A stretch of DNA of 64,000 nt from JAUVKT01 sp964634565. GTDB lineage: Bacteria; Bacteroidota; Bacteroidia; Bacteroidales; VadinHA17. The translations under genes were made by a program, and so were the position numbers. The notes beneath the pieces are model-generated. The model ran no database searches, had not been told where the DNA came from, and saw only the letters and a list, made by a program, of their open reading frames with translations. Location of the stretch: the NCBI GenBank assembly GCA_964634565.1, contig CAZWLP010000004.1, forward strand, positions 25,133 through 89,132, in the 5' to 3' direction. Shown here one piece after another: positions 44,932 to 54,485 of this stretch. How positions within the stretch are numbered: position 1 is the first letter of the stretch; every line of letters begins with the position of its first letter.

Positions 44932-45336
44932 ATGATACAAAACAGAAGAGATGATATTGTTAAGAGTCTGGAGCTGGATAATCCTCATTTAAGAATTAGT
45001 CCTTCAGGATCGAATTGCTATTTTTTCGTCAGAACCTGCCATAAATATGAAGTGGTTAGAAAGAGTGATATTTTATATGTTAAAGGATTAAAGGAGTATC
45101 TCCAGATTGTTACCAAGACAGGCAAGATTGTTACTTTAATGAGTTTTGGAAAGCTTCAATCCCAACTGCAAGATCATCGTTTTCTTAGGGTTCATAGATC
45201 TTACCTGGTTAATATTAGTATGGTTACATCTATATCAAATACTTGTTTAACCATAGAAAAGAACAGGATTCCTATTGGCAGTAGTTATAGGGAAGGACTG
45301 ATGAGCTATCTCAGCAAGCTCAATCTTATAGTTTAG
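44932..45336 (+). CDS. Stand-alone LytTR DNA-binding protein
   Basis: The 134-residue protein consists of a short N-terminal extension (about 1-35) and one LytTR domain (about 36-134). The domain has ILYVKGLKEYLQIV, FLRVHRSYLVNIS and RIPIGSSYREGL in the standard order. No receiver domain or membrane segment is present, so it cannot accept a phosphoryl group by the usual route. It is flanked by the SusD terminator and a GNAT gene, both separated by gaps over 100 bp. It may be a regulator of the neighbouring SusCD genes or the missing partner of an orphan LytS kinase; both are inferences. Confidence 0.9.
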   Translation: MIQNRRDDIVKSLELDNPHLRISPSGSNCYFFVRTCHKYEVVRKSDILYVKGLKEYLQIVTKTGKIVTLMSFGKLQSQLQDHRFLRVHRSYLVNISMVTSISNTCLTIEKNRIPIGSSYREGLMSYLSKLNLIV

Positions 45337-45455
45337 TCTGATTATGCTGTTTATTTGTCCAGAAAACCAGCTGCTTATCGAAAATCAGGATATTTATTTG
45401 CATATTTCTTGAAGAATTTCATTATTTGATTCTGTTCAATCCAGAATATTGTATT

Positions 45456-45866
45456 ATGAGTAAAGTCAGAATTGAGAAAAGAAAACTTTTTGTTCATGAA
45501 TATCAGTATCTGAGACAAACTACTGATTGGTTTCAGCTTGAAGATGACGTGGTTGAGAAAGCATTGCAGAATGACTTATACTCCGTATGTGTATTTGACG
45601 GAGATAAGATTATTGGCATGGGCCGGATAGTAGGTGATGGTGCTATTTATTTCTATATACAGGATATTATTGTTATTCCAGAATATAAAGGCAAAGGAGT
45701 AGGAAAGATAATAATGAATTCAATCGAAAATTACCTGACAAATATGAGCAATAAAAACTCCTTCGTTGGCCTTATGGCCGCAGAAGGAGTAGCAGGATTT
45801 TATTATCAGTTCGGTTATAAGGAACGTCCTGCAGACAAGCCCGGAATGTCAAAAATGATCAGTTAG
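45456..45866 (+). CDS. GNAT-family N-acetyltransferase
   Basis: The 136-residue protein is a single GNAT domain. The acetyl-CoA binding motif A reads QDIIVIPEYKGKGVGKIIM (about 66-85, the Q/R-x-x-G-x-G/A pattern as KGKGVG). A C-terminal AEGVAGFYYQFGYKERP segment is the usual beta-6/alpha-4 region. The ATG at 45456 starts MSKVRIEKRKL; a TTG 30 nt upstream is less likely. The 3' end overlaps the convergent M61 gene by 8 bp. Substrate is unknown; small-molecule or aminoglycoside-like acceptors are typical of this subgroup. Confidence 0.85.
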   Translation: MSKVRIEKRKLFVHEYQYLRQTTDWFQLEDDVVEKALQNDLYSVCVFDGDKIIGMGRIVGDGAIYFYIQDIIVIPEYKGKGVGKIIMNSIENYLTNMSNKNSFVGLMAAEGVAGFYYQFGYKERPADKPGMSKMIS

Positions 45867-47748
45867 CTATCCAGACTTTGAAAAGCCTTTCCTGTAAGGG
45901 AGACATCTTATCCTTTATACCTATTTTGTATTTAAAGACCTCAGGTTTAAATTCTTCTGGCCTTAACTCAAGTTTTATCCATTTACCATTCCTGTAAACA
46001 GGTATTTCAGCAGATTCTCCTTCTTTAATAAATTCACCTTTATTATTAATAAATGGTTTCAGGCAATTATATCCAAAATCTGACGACAATATCTTATCGC
46101 CCGGCTTGAATGGTGATTTCGAGTCTGCCTTATTTATTGTATAAAATCCAAAGAATTCAATTACATCTTCAACACCAAACCCTTTAGCAAGTATCGATTC
46201 AGGAACCAGGGTTTTTTCTTCTTCAACAAAATCTATCCCAATTGTATTAAACGGAGTTTTATAATCCAGGGGTTCTGAACCTCTGATATAACTATCAAAG
46301 AAAATCATTAAGTCCGGGTGCACCATTTCCACAAGCTCATTAATAAATGAGTCTTCTTTAAAGGGATTCTCCTTTCCATATTTCCTGGTTAATTTGAATA
46401 TCAGTTCAGAAAGATTTAATTTTCCTTCTGTAAGCCTTATTATTTCCAGGTCCAGGATCATTGCAAGTATTGCTCCTCTGTTATAAACCTGTATAAACTG
46501 ACTTTTATATGGTTCTTCAAATATCTTCTCGCTCATTTCTGTAAAGACCATATCATCAGGATATTGGTTACTGATTAAGATTTTCATTCTTAGATCATAA
46601 TTGAGATAGCTGCCGGGATCAATAAGTTTGCCCTTTAGTAGCACCATATCCGACAGATACTCTGTAACTCCCTCATACAGCCAGAGGTGTTTCGACATAT
46701 TTGGTTCTGAATAATTAAAATTAGCCCTTACATCACTTCGTAAATTAAGCGGCGTATAAATATGCAGAAACTCATGTACCGCACTTGAGGTTAATAGGTG
46801 ATCAGTTAGTTTGTTTTTCCCAACGTAAACTAAATTGTGGAAAGATGAATTGCTATGCTCAAGCGCACCCAGCATAGGAATACCATGCTTATTTATAATT
46901 CTTCGACTGATAGCCTCACCAGTAATAATACTATCATAAAACAGGTCGGCTTCTTCACTGTAATCTCTCAGATAATAAATAAATACATAATTATCCACAG
47001 GCAGGCTGCCTCCTGTAAATTCGGCAACAGCTTCCATTTCCGGCTTAATCAGATCAGCAATATAGGGTGCTGATTTTTCTCCGGACTGGTTATAACATGC
47101 TACTGTAATCCTGCTGTTACCAACGAATAAATCTGCAGTATCGGGAGCAGCAAATAGGATCGGACAATCAACTAGCTGATGGTAATTATCGGCTTCATAA
47201 GCTTGTTGGCTATCGCTGCGGGCAGTGCATTTCATTGCAGTGCTTCCATATAGATTTAAAGGTTTTGAAAAATTGATTTGTACCGGCATATTTTCCATCC
47301 CTTTTATATAGCCAAATACTCCTCCCGGGTTTACGACAAATACTTTGTTTTCTACAAAATTGGTTTCCGACCATCCCATAACTTTCTCGTCCTGATCACT
47401 ATCCTTTGTGTCGTTAACCAGGTAAGTAATAATATGCAGGTCTTCGGAATCATTGATCTGGAAATCATTTATCCCCTTTTTTATAACCTCAAGCTCTGAT
47501 CCATAAGAGTTATATGCTTTCAGACTATCTATAAATCTGCCGTAATTCACCCAGAAATGGTGACCCGGTATTATTGCAGGAAAACAAAATAGTGTAACAT
47601 CACTATGCGGCCCCGGACAGATTAGTTCAACTTTTATTCTGTCATCTGTCAGATTGATGAGGTCTACTGAATATTCAAGTTGCTGTCCTTTTAGTGATAT
47701 ATTAGACATTACTATTAATAGAAGGACGTTAAATAATAAAGTTCTCAT
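45859..47748 (-). CDS. M61-family zinc aminopeptidase, secreted
   Basis: The 629-residue protein starts with a signal peptide (MRTLLFNVLLLIVMSNISLKG). It has an N-terminal beta-sandwich (about 25-170) and a gluzincin catalytic domain with the zinc motif HEFLH at residues 325-329. The third ligand lies in WLYEGVTEYLSDM. The conserved GALEHSNSS segment is at 294-302. The C-terminal part (about 495-629) is a degenerate PDZ-like domain. M61 enzymes release N-terminal glycine or acidic residues. The gene is divergent from a LytS/LytTR operon (162-bp gap) and overlaps the GNAT gene end by 8 bp. Confidence 0.9.
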   Translation of the reverse strand: MRTLLFNVLLLIVMSNISLKGQQLEYSVDLINLTDDRIKVELICPGPHSDVTLFCFPAIIPGHHFWVNYGRFIDSLKAYNSYGSELEVIKKGINDFQINDSEDLHIITYLVNDTKDSDQDEKVMGWSETNFVENKVFVVNPGGVFGYIKGMENMPVQINFSKPLNLYGSTAMKCTARSDSQQAYEADNYHQLVDCPILFAAPDTADLFVGNSRITVACYNQSGEKSAPYIADLIKPEMEAVAEFTGGSLPVDNYVFIYYLRDYSEEADLFYDSIITGEAISRRIINKHGIPMLGALEHSNSSFHNLVYVGKNKLTDHLLTSSAVHEFLHIYTPLNLRSDVRANFNYSEPNMSKHLWLYEGVTEYLSDMVLLKGKLIDPGSYLNYDLRMKILISNQYPDDMVFTEMSEKIFEEPYKSQFIQVYNRGAILAMILDLEIIRLTEGKLNLSELIFKLTRKYGKENPFKEDSFINELVEMVHPDLMIFFDSYIRGSEPLDYKTPFNTIGIDFVEEEKTLVPESILAKGFGVEDVIEFFGFYTINKADSKSPFKPGDKILSSDFGYNCLKPFINNKGEFIKEGESAEIPVYRNGKWIKLELRPEEFKPEVFKYKIGIKDKMSPLQERLFKVWIAN

Positions 47749-47898
47749 AATATTTTTTTATGGTGTTTTGCAAAGGTCTGATGTCTGTTTCTTTTTCAGA
47801 ACATATTATGACAAACTATACGCTAATTTTGATTATCTCCTTTTATATGTGATAAGAGACGTTTATCATTTAAATAGCTGGATTTACAGACTATTAAT

Positions 47899-47906
47899 TA
47901 TTTTTG
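47899..47906 (+). promoter_or_regulatory. -7 box TATTTTTG immediately before the LytS start
   Basis: A perfect TAnnTTTG match ends 4 nt before the first ATG of the LytS gene (47911). If used, transcription would start at or inside the annotated start, which favours the in-frame ATG at 47941 as the true initiation codon. Confidence 0.3.
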
Positions 47907-47910
47907 TGTT

Positions 47911-48915
47911 ATGGACAGGCTGATCGAGTTCATTATTAGGATGATAAGAAATCGTGCATTTCAGCATATTTTTTTCTGGGTGGTTTCTTACCTGGTGTTC
48001 TTTGCTATTGTCAGATTTCGAAGTCCTATTGATTTTACGGCAAAGTTTGTAACAGGGGTTGTCGTTCCACTTATTATACCTGTCTATCTGCATTTTTTGA
48101 TTCTTCGAAATTTGTTTGAAACTCAAAAATATTTTATTTATTCAGTTCTTCTTATTTTGATAGTTGTTGGCTCGGAGCTACTTGCCCAACAATTTATAAG
48201 CTTTTTATTCCAGGATGATTTCCAGACCTTCCTGAGTCTTCCGGCAATTATTACTTTTATTGTTGTAACAACCAGTATCAGGTCTCTGAAAAGATCATAT
48301 CTGGAACAGATCAGAATGAAAGAAATCGAACAAAAAAGAGTCGAGACGGAGTTAAAACTTTTAAGATCTCAGATCAATCCGCACTTCTTGTTCAATACTT
48401 TAAATAACCAGTATTCGCTTGCTCTGTCCGGATCTGAACTTACCGCACCAGCAATACTTAAACTATCTCAATTGCTTCGTTACAGTCTTGATAGTTCGGA
48501 GAGTAATTTTGTTTCTCTTTCTGATGAGGTGGAATTTATACGAAATTATATTGACCTGGAATCATTGAGACTTGATATTGATACTGACATTAATATTAAT
48601 ATAAAAGGTGAAATTAACGATATTGATATTGCTCCCCTGGTAATCAGCCCTCTGGTTGAAAATGCCTTTATTCATGGAATAGATTCCACTACCGGAAATT
48701 TCACCCTGAATATTGATATCGATATTATGAATAATGAGTTAGTCGTAAGGGTATTTAATACATGCCCGTTAAAAAGCGAAAGGGAAGGAGACAGAGCGGG
48801 TACAGGCTTAACAAATCTGAAATCAAGACTTGAGCTAATTTACTCTTCCGGCTATGATTTGAAAATAAGCAAACGGAAAGGAACTTTTTACGTTGTTTTA
48901 AGAATTAAGCAATGA
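47911..48915 (+). CDS. LytS-type membrane sensor histidine kinase
   Basis: The 334-residue kinase has four TMs in residues 15-125 and a His_kinase domain with LLRSQINPHFLFNTLNNQ (canonical PHF). The N-box is LVENAFIHG and the G-box GTGLTNLKSRLELIY. The start is uncertain: the first ATG is at 47911, but a -7 box directly before it and the start MIRNRAFQHIFFW at 47941 suggest the shorter form of 324 residues. The stop overlaps the regulator ATG by 4 bp (ATGA), the mark of a coupled pair. It is divergent from the M61 peptidase gene. Confidence 0.92.
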   Translation: MDRLIEFIIRMIRNRAFQHIFFWVVSYLVFFAIVRFRSPIDFTAKFVTGVVVPLIIPVYLHFLILRNLFETQKYFIYSVLLILIVVGSELLAQQFISFLFQDDFQTFLSLPAIITFIVVTTSIRSLKRSYLEQIRMKEIEQKRVETELKLLRSQINPHFLFNTLNNQYSLALSGSELTAPAILKLSQLLRYSLDSSESNFVSLSDEVEFIRNYIDLESLRLDIDTDININIKGEINDIDIAPLVISPLVENAFIHGIDSTTGNFTLNIDIDIMNNELVVRVFNTCPLKSEREGDRAGTGLTNLKSRLELIYSSGYDLKISKRKGTFYVVLRIKQ

Positions 48916-49613
48916 ACGTACGATGTATTATAGTTGACGATGAACCTCTTGCCAGAGATGTTATTGAGAAGTATGTTTCAAGGATTGCATCACTGCAAAT
49001 GATGTATAGTTGCAAAAGTGCATATGAAGCAATTTCTTTCCTCCAGACACATAAGGTTGACCTAATCTTTCTTGATATTGAGATGCCTGGTTTAAATGGT
49101 TTGCAGATGCTTGATACATTGACTTATAAACCTCATATTATCTTAACCACTGCTTATTCCAAATATGCAGTAAAGAGTTATGAGTATACTGTAACAGATT
49201 ATTTGGTTAAACCAATATCATTCGAGCGTTTTCTTAAAGCGGTTAATAAAGTTCAATTAAACAGAGATACAAGAAACTCAGTATCTTCAGATAGTGAGTC
49301 ATTTTCGGATGGTTTTATCTTCCTAAAAGCTGATAAAGAAAGCCACAGAGTCTCCTTTAAAGATATTGAATATATTGAAGCTTACGGAAATTATTTAAAG
49401 GTGCATCTGTTAAAGCGTATGATATTGGTTTATGAAACAATGAACTCAATAGAGAACAGACTTCCTGTAGAATTCCTTAGAGTGCATAAATCATTTATTA
49501 TTCCACTTCCAAAAATTTCAAAAATTTCAGGTAATCGTATTTTTATTAATGATGCAGAAATACCTGTTGGTAAATTTTATAAAAAATCCCTGCTTGATTC
49601 TCTCAATACCTAG
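48912..49613 (+). CDS. LytTR-family response regulator
   Basis: The 233-residue regulator has a receiver domain with DDE (near residue 9), acceptor Asp in FLDIEMPGLNG, TTAYS and LVKPISF. The LytTR domain contains IEYIEAYGNYLKV and FLRVHKSFIIPL. It overlaps the kinase stop by 4 bp. The gene is followed by 212 bp of AT-rich DNA before xth, so the operon has two genes. Its most obvious local target is the divergent M61 peptidase. Confidence 0.94.
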   Translation: MNVRCIIVDDEPLARDVIEKYVSRIASLQMMYSCKSAYEAISFLQTHKVDLIFLDIEMPGLNGLQMLDTLTYKPHIILTTAYSKYAVKSYEYTVTDYLVKPISFERFLKAVNKVQLNRDTRNSVSSDSESFSDGFIFLKADKESHRVSFKDIEYIEAYGNYLKVHLLKRMILVYETMNSIENRLPVEFLRVHKSFIIPLPKISKISGNRIFINDAEIPVGKFYKKSLLDSLNT

Positions 49614-49825
49614 GTGTTGTTCCTGATGCAAGACTAAAATAATAATGCTGATTATTTTATCTCTGAAGTTTCTGAAGACAGGTTTCAAAGAATTTATAAA
49701 AGAATTATTCAAGACTGACTGAAGCATTTATAGAATTTTTATTTATAGAATGGTGAAACATTGAAAAGTTATATATCTTCGGGTTTTTCATCGAATTAAT
49801 ATCAATATTTAATAAAATTTGCGAA

Positions 49826-50590
49826 ATGAAATTAGTCTCCTGGAATGTAAATGGGATTCGTGCCGTAGCGAAGAAAGATTTTTTTAAGGACCTTCAACAA
49901 ATGTCACCTGATATATTGTGCCTGCAGGAGACAAAAGCACAGAATGACCAGGTTTCAGAAGTACTGGAACCTGTTGGTAATTACTTTCATTATTCAAATT
50001 CCGCTGAGAAGAAGGGTTATTCCGGAACTGCGGTTTTATCAAGGACTGAACCTATAAGTGTTGTGCGAGGTATAGGTATAGCAGAACATGATAATGAGGG
50101 AAGGGTACTTAGCCTAGAATTCAAGGATTATTATCTTGTAAATGTATATGTACCAAATTCCGGGAATGACCTGAAGAGGCTTGATTACAGGCAGGAATGG
50201 GATCTGGCTTTCTTCAATTACCTGAAAAACCTGGATAAGACAAAGCCCGTAATTACCTGCGGGGATTTCAACGTTGCTCATACGGAGATTGATATTGCCC
50301 GCCCGAAGGCAAATTATAATAAGTCGGCAGGTTTTATGCAGGAAGAGATTGATGGTATGGATCGTTATACAGGCGGAGGTTTTGTAGATACTTTCAGATA
50401 CTTTTATCCTGATAAGACAGAGGCTTACTCATGGTGGAGCTACAGGGCAGGGGCAAGGCCAAAAAACATTGGCTGGAGAATTGATTACTTCCTGGTCTCA
50501 GAGTCTCTTATTCCCTCTCTCTCAGGAGCTGATATATTGAGTAATATAATGGGATCTGATCATTGCCCTGTACAGATAATGATTAAATAA
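49826..50590 (+). CDS. xth: Exodeoxyribonuclease III (AP endonuclease)
   Basis: The 254-residue protein is a full-length ExoIII of the endonuclease/exonuclease/phosphatase superfamily. It begins with MKLVSWNVNGIRAV (Asn7 as metal/DNA contact). LCLQETKA holds the catalytic Glu at residue 35. GDFNVAHTEIDI and the terminal SDHCPV complete the active site. It acts in base-excision repair by cleaving 5' to abasic sites and by 3'-phosphatase and 3'-5' exonuclease activity. It stands alone between two LytTR systems. The gene is a housekeeping gene and shows nothing unusual. Confidence 0.97.
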   Translation: MKLVSWNVNGIRAVAKKDFFKDLQQMSPDILCLQETKAQNDQVSEVLEPVGNYFHYSNSAEKKGYSGTAVLSRTEPISVVRGIGIAEHDNEGRVLSLEFKDYYLVNVYVPNSGNDLKRLDYRQEWDLAFFNYLKNLDKTKPVITCGDFNVAHTEIDIARPKANYNKSAGFMQEEIDGMDRYTGGGFVDTFRYFYPDKTEAYSWWSYRAGARPKNIGWRIDYFLVSESLIPSLSGADILSNIMGSDHCPVQIMIK

Positions 50591-51035
50591 GAGGTAAGAT
50601 TTATTATCCAGGGTCTTATTAGTTTTTTTGCTAAGTGGTACTGGAAACTATTCCAAAAACTTTTGATCTTTGGAATTGTCCATTTTAATACTTTGCCAGA
50701 ATCGTTTCTTTCAATGAATTGAAATACAGAACTTTCTTTGTTTTGGATTTCTAATGATATAGTATAAAAAAGGAAACAGGATCAAGAGGTGATCCTGTTT
50801 CACAAAACCTAAAACTTATTTAAAGAAACTTCTGTTTCTGTAATAAAAGTAGCTAATTGTGATCTATATATTAATTATTATCGACGTATTCAGAAAAGTA
50901 TTATATGTAATGGCAATAATCATCCATAAATTATGCCACAGAGCTGCTTGCTTTTTCCTGATATTGCTGGTACTGAGCAAAAATATTCTTGTGCAACCAG
51001 AATATCAGTTACCAACCAGCAGAAAAGGATATGAT
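50591..51035. other. 445-bp region between xth and a LytTR operon
   Basis: This region holds a strong hairpin (50773-50801), a short AGAAAC/GTTTCT dyad (50824-50839) and the undecamer AAAAGTAGCTA (50845-50855) that also occurs in the intergenic repeat near 1711 and 4781. A 61-codon open frame on the plus strand (50859-51044) is hydrophobic and has no family likeness, so it is not called as a gene. Confidence 0.5.
50773..50801 (-). terminator. Strong hairpin, terminator for the minus-strand LytTR operon
   Basis: GAAACAGGATCA (50773-50784) and TGATCCTGTTTC (50790-50801) form a perfect 12-bp stem with a 5-nt loop. On the minus strand it is followed by CTTTTTTATACT, so it is oriented for the LytTR/LytS operon that ends at 51036. 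This would leave a 3' UTR of about 235 nt. Confidence 0.65.
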
Positions 51036-51776
51036 TTATATTAGGGTATTATTTAATTTTAAAAAATGAATAAGCGAGTCATAGTAAGTGTTGCTTATCG
51101 GGAGATACTCTTTTCCTAAAATGGCTCTCTTTCTTGATATTGCATCAATTTTTCCAACGGCGACGATATATGATTTATGAATCCGAAAAAAGTATTTTGG
51201 CGGTAATAATTTTTCCATCTCTGAAAAAGTGCTTAATGTCATTATCTTTTTATTTTCCATGTTGATCTGAATATATTCTCTCATCCCCCTCAGAAATAAA
51301 ATATCTCCCAGCATTACTTTTTCAAGCTGGAATGCTGATTTGACAAAAATATATCCATTCAATTCCAAACTATTTGATGTTTTACCATTCTCTTTATTAC
51401 CAGTATTTTCATGGTACTCAATATCATTCAGTGCTCTTGTTGAAGCTTGCAGAAAGCGATCAAAATCAAATGGTTTCAGGAGATAGTCACAAACATTATA
51501 TTGGAACCCTGTTACAGCATAAGAGCTATAGGCTGTGGTAAGAATAACAAGTGGTCTTTCTTTCATTGACTCAATTACATTTATTCCTGATATATCGTCC
51601 ATTTGAATATCAAGAAATACCAGGTCAACATAGTTGTTTTTTAAATATTCCAGAGCTTCAAATCCGGAAGTAAAAGTATTTAACAACTCAAGAAAAGGTA
51701 TTTTGCTGACAAAATGTTCAATTTTTACCAGGGCTGGAGACTCGTCATCTACGGCGATACACTTAAGTATTTTCAT
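51036..51776 (-). CDS. LytTR-family response regulator
   Basis: The 246-residue regulator has a receiver with DDE (near residue 11), acceptor Asp in FLDIQMDDISG, TTAYS and LLKPFDF. The LytTR domain has ILFLRGMREYIQIN and FFRIHKSYIVAV. It follows the LytS gene on the same strand after an 11-bp gap, so the order here is kinase then regulator, as in the other pairs. The operon ends at a distal terminator hairpin. Targets could include the S12 hydrolase gene downstream of the shared 560-bp gap. Confidence 0.94.
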   Translation of the reverse strand: MKILKCIAVDDESPALVKIEHFVSKIPFLELLNTFTSGFEALEYLKNNYVDLVFLDIQMDDISGINVIESMKERPLVILTTAYSSYAVTGFQYNVCDYLLKPFDFDRFLQASTRALNDIEYHENTGNKENGKTSNSLELNGYIFVKSAFQLEKVMLGDILFLRGMREYIQINMENKKIMTLSTFSEMEKLLPPKYFFRIHKSYIVAVGKIDAISRKRAILGKEYLPISNTYYDSLIHFLKLNNTLI

Positions 51777-51787
51777 CCTTTCAATGA

Positions 51788-52852
51788 TTAAATATATTTG
51801 TAATATTGAGTGTCTATTCTCAGGTAAACTTTAAAATAATCGTCATTCGAATCTATTTTCAAAAGATGCCTGCCCGGGTACAGTAACTCCAATCTCCTTG
51901 TAACATTTTTTAATCCCAGACCATCCGGGTTATTTACTGCAACAGACCTTTTTTTATTTTCTCCTCTGAATTCAATAATTCTTCCATCGAAATTAAATGA
52001 GGTTTTAAAAGGATGGTTGTCAGAAATGTCGCCGTGTTTAATAGCGTTTTCAAGGAAGGGTATAAAGAGCATCGGAGCAATTGATATTGTTGAGAAATCG
52101 CCGGTAACATCATAACATATTTTGTTCTTTATTTTGGCACGGGATGAAAATAGCTCAAGATAGTTTTCGAAATATTCAAGTTCCTGAAACATGGGTACCA
52201 CCTCTTCACTGGTTTCGTAGATAGAGTATCTAAGTAGCTTTGAGAGATTGATCAGGGATCTTGATGCCTGATCAGGATCCTTGTATATCATCGCATCAAT
52301 ATTGTTCAGGGTGTTAAACAGGAAATGCTGGTTTATCTGAGTTTTGAGCAAATTTAGTTCATTCTGAAGATTCTTGTTATGTACCTCAGCTATTTCTGCT
52401 TGAGAGAGAATCCATTTACGAAGTAGATGAAGAAATGATATGCTGAAGATTGGTATCAGGATAGAATAGGTTGTAAATACGATAGATATTGAATTTGCAA
52501 GAGTTTCGAAATCTTCTTCCGGATAGTATATTCTGATTTTTAGTCTCCATACTAACAGGTAGGCAACTATTTCACATGCCAGGGTGAATAGGGTTAAAGC
52601 TATAAAAAGAAGATATCTCTTCTCCAGAAGAAGATTATCGATGTAATATAGAAAAATATAGGCAAACCCGATGTCTACTATGAAGCTTGCAATATCAAAT
52701 ATAAGAACTCTTGAAAAGTCATGATTCTCCTGTACAAAGAATTGAAAGACTGCCAGTCCTGTGATAAGGATAACCCAGAAAGCAAGATGCATCAGTACCT
52801 TATGCAACTTGCTTTTATAGTGGAGAATATCAAAAATTCTTTTTGGTTCCAT
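51788..52852 (-). CDS. LytS-type membrane sensor histidine kinase
   Basis: The 354-residue kinase has four TMs in about residues 20-150 and a His_kinase domain with LLKTQINQHFLFNTLNNID. The Pro that normally precedes the phospho-His is Gln (NQHF). The rest is standard: N-box FLENAIKHGD and G-box GLGLKNVTRRLELLY. It is closely related to the orphan kinase at 54819 (shared NQH, DPDxASRSxxNLSxLLRYS and long TM cap). It lies 11 bp upstream of its LytTR regulator. Confidence 0.92.
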   Translation of the reverse strand: MEPKRIFDILHYKSKLHKVLMHLAFWVILITGLAVFQFFVQENHDFSRVLIFDIASFIVDIGFAYIFLYYIDNLLLEKRYLLFIALTLFTLACEIVAYLLVWRLKIRIYYPEEDFETLANSISIVFTTYSILIPIFSISFLHLLRKWILSQAEIAEVHNKNLQNELNLLKTQINQHFLFNTLNNIDAMIYKDPDQASRSLINLSKLLRYSIYETSEEVVPMFQELEYFENYLELFSSRAKIKNKICYDVTGDFSTISIAPMLFIPFLENAIKHGDISDNHPFKTSFNFDGRIIEFRGENKKRSVAVNNPDGLGLKNVTRRLELLYPGRHLLKIDSNDDYFKVYLRIDTQYYKYI

Positions 52853-53414
52853 ACAATTAGTATTGATACTGGCAAAGCTTGGTTATCCAGACCAATATAC
52901 AGGTTAAGGTAATAGCAAAGCTATTGTAAAAATCTGGTAATTAAAACTGGGTGTTTGTTGCCTGAAAATATTCAATTTCAGGATATATATGTGTAAGTCT
53001 TTGAAATACAAGCAATAGTGTTTTATTGAATCCTATTGGTTTCCTTGTAACAGTACTCTGATAATTGAAAATATTATTGCTATTTTTTTATGGTTTATAG
53101 ATACAATATAGCATTATGTAGAAAAAAAATACATATTTGTTGATTTTCTGTTCGATAATCCAGATAGATAAAAATATTCTCTGGTAATTAATATCAGTGA
53201 TTCATGTCTTGCCAGCCTGAATAGGAGAACTTAGAAATTGTATGAGCAGGTTACAGATACAGTTTCTTCATGGTAATTAAATTAGTAGAATTCAATTCAG
53301 GACACAAGAAAAAGTATTACTGTTTGGTATATTTTATAAAAACTAATCGGCCACGCAATTTGATATTGATGATTTTATCATTTGTATTTCCTTATTAATG
53401 TCTTATTAATTAAT
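52853..53414. other. 562-bp gene-free region upstream of LytS
   Basis: This AT-rich stretch separates the LytS/LytTR operon from the 3' end of the S12 hydrolase gene. I see no gene, strong hairpin, convincing -7 box or repeat in it. It may contain the LytS promoter. Confidence 0.5.
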
Positions 53415-54485
53415 TTAATTGAGAAGTATTAATTCCCGGATTTGATTTGCAATATTTAGTAAAGACCTGTTTTCGTTATTATCCAGCAGTACAATGAAAT
53501 ACTCCCGGTTTACAATATGGATCAGGGACATAAATCCGGGTATACTTCCTTCATGGCCTATTACCTCAATTGGATTTTCTGAATCATTATTCTCAAGGCC
53601 AAGTATACCAAACCCGAATCCATATTTGTTATCAGCATCGGCTATAAAGGGAGTGAAGAGCATTTCTGTTCCCTTCTTGCTAATTATCTTCCCCTGTATT
53701 AAGTTCATGTAAAATTTATACAGATCTTCTGTTGTGGAATATATGCCACCAGCTGAAAATGGTATTGAGTGATGAAATGTCATTGGTATTTTATAGCCCT
53801 CCGCGCTTTTAATATATCCGTTTGCATCCATTTCATGTTTAATATTATTATTTATATAACCTGAGTTCATCATTCCTAAAGGATCGAAGATCAGGCTTTG
53901 CAGATTATCTTCATATGATTTCCCTGTTACTTCTTCAATTATCATTCCCAGCAGGTAATATCCTGAATTTGAATAACTGAAATCTGTTCCAGGTTCAAAG
54001 AGCAGATCTTTTTCAGAGAATATTTTAATAAAATCCTGACGTGAATGTTCAGTATTTATGAAATTCATTAACTCTGGTAGCCGGGTATAATCAGGAATAC
54101 CTGATGTATGAGACAGGAGATGTTCAATTAGTATCTTATCGCCACTTTCCTCAGGGTATCCTGTTATATAATCACCCAGTTTATCTTTCAGACTCAGTTT
54201 CCCTGATTCAACAAGTTTCAATATTATCACAGAGGTAAATCCCTTGGTCAAAGAGCCAATCCTAAATCGTGTTTCAGGGACATTGTTTTTCAGGTCAATT
54301 ATAGATGCACCATAACCTTTATTTAATATTATCTCTGATTTTGATGCAACAAGAGCACAGCCGGAGAAATTGTTGTTAATGCTTTCGCCCTCAATTAACT
54401 TATCAATTCTTTGTTCTATGGGCTGGCTGTTACAGATTGAGAACGAGGTAAGCAGTATTATTGCCAATGTTATTCTTGCCTTCAT
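53415..54485 (-). CDS. Serine hydrolase of the beta-lactamase/DD-peptidase (S12) family, secreted
   Basis: The 356-residue protein has a signal peptide (ITLAIILLTSFSICNSQ). The catalytic S-x-x-K is SLTK at residues 78-81. The second motif Y-x-N is YSN (FSYSNSGYYLLGMI, about 163-176), and the third box is HEG (IGHEGSIPGFMS, near residue 307). This set defines class C-like serine hydrolases, which include D-aminopeptidases, esterases and muropeptide enzymes; beta-lactamase activity is not implied. The gene lies between two LytS genes and is divergent from the orphan kinase at 54819, so it may be under LytTR control. Confidence 0.92.
   Translation of the reverse strand: MKARITLAIILLTSFSICNSQPIEQRIDKLIEGESINNNFSGCALVASKSEIILNKGYGASIIDLKNNVPETRFRIGSLTKGFTSVIILKLVESGKLSLKDKLGDYITGYPEESGDKILIEHLLSHTSGIPDYTRLPELMNFINTEHSRQDFIKIFSEKDLLFEPGTDFSYSNSGYYLLGMIIEEVTGKSYEDNLQSLIFDPLGMMNSGYINNNIKHEMDANGYIKSAEGYKIPMTFHHSIPFSAGGIYSTTEDLYKFYMNLIQGKIISKKGTEMLFTPFIADADNKYGFGFGILGLENNDSENPIEVIGHEGSIPGFMSLIHIVNREYFIVLLDNNENRSLLNIANQIRELILLN

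Noticed and set aside
50859..51044. 61-codon plus-strand ORF between xth and the LytTR operon
   Set aside because: Low complexity and hydrophobic, overlaps the LytTR gene end and matches no family; likely chance.
53415..54485. Annotating the S12 hydrolase as a beta-lactamase resistance gene
   Set aside because: SxxK, YSN and HxG define the whole S12 family; most members are not beta-lactamases and nothing else points to resistance.
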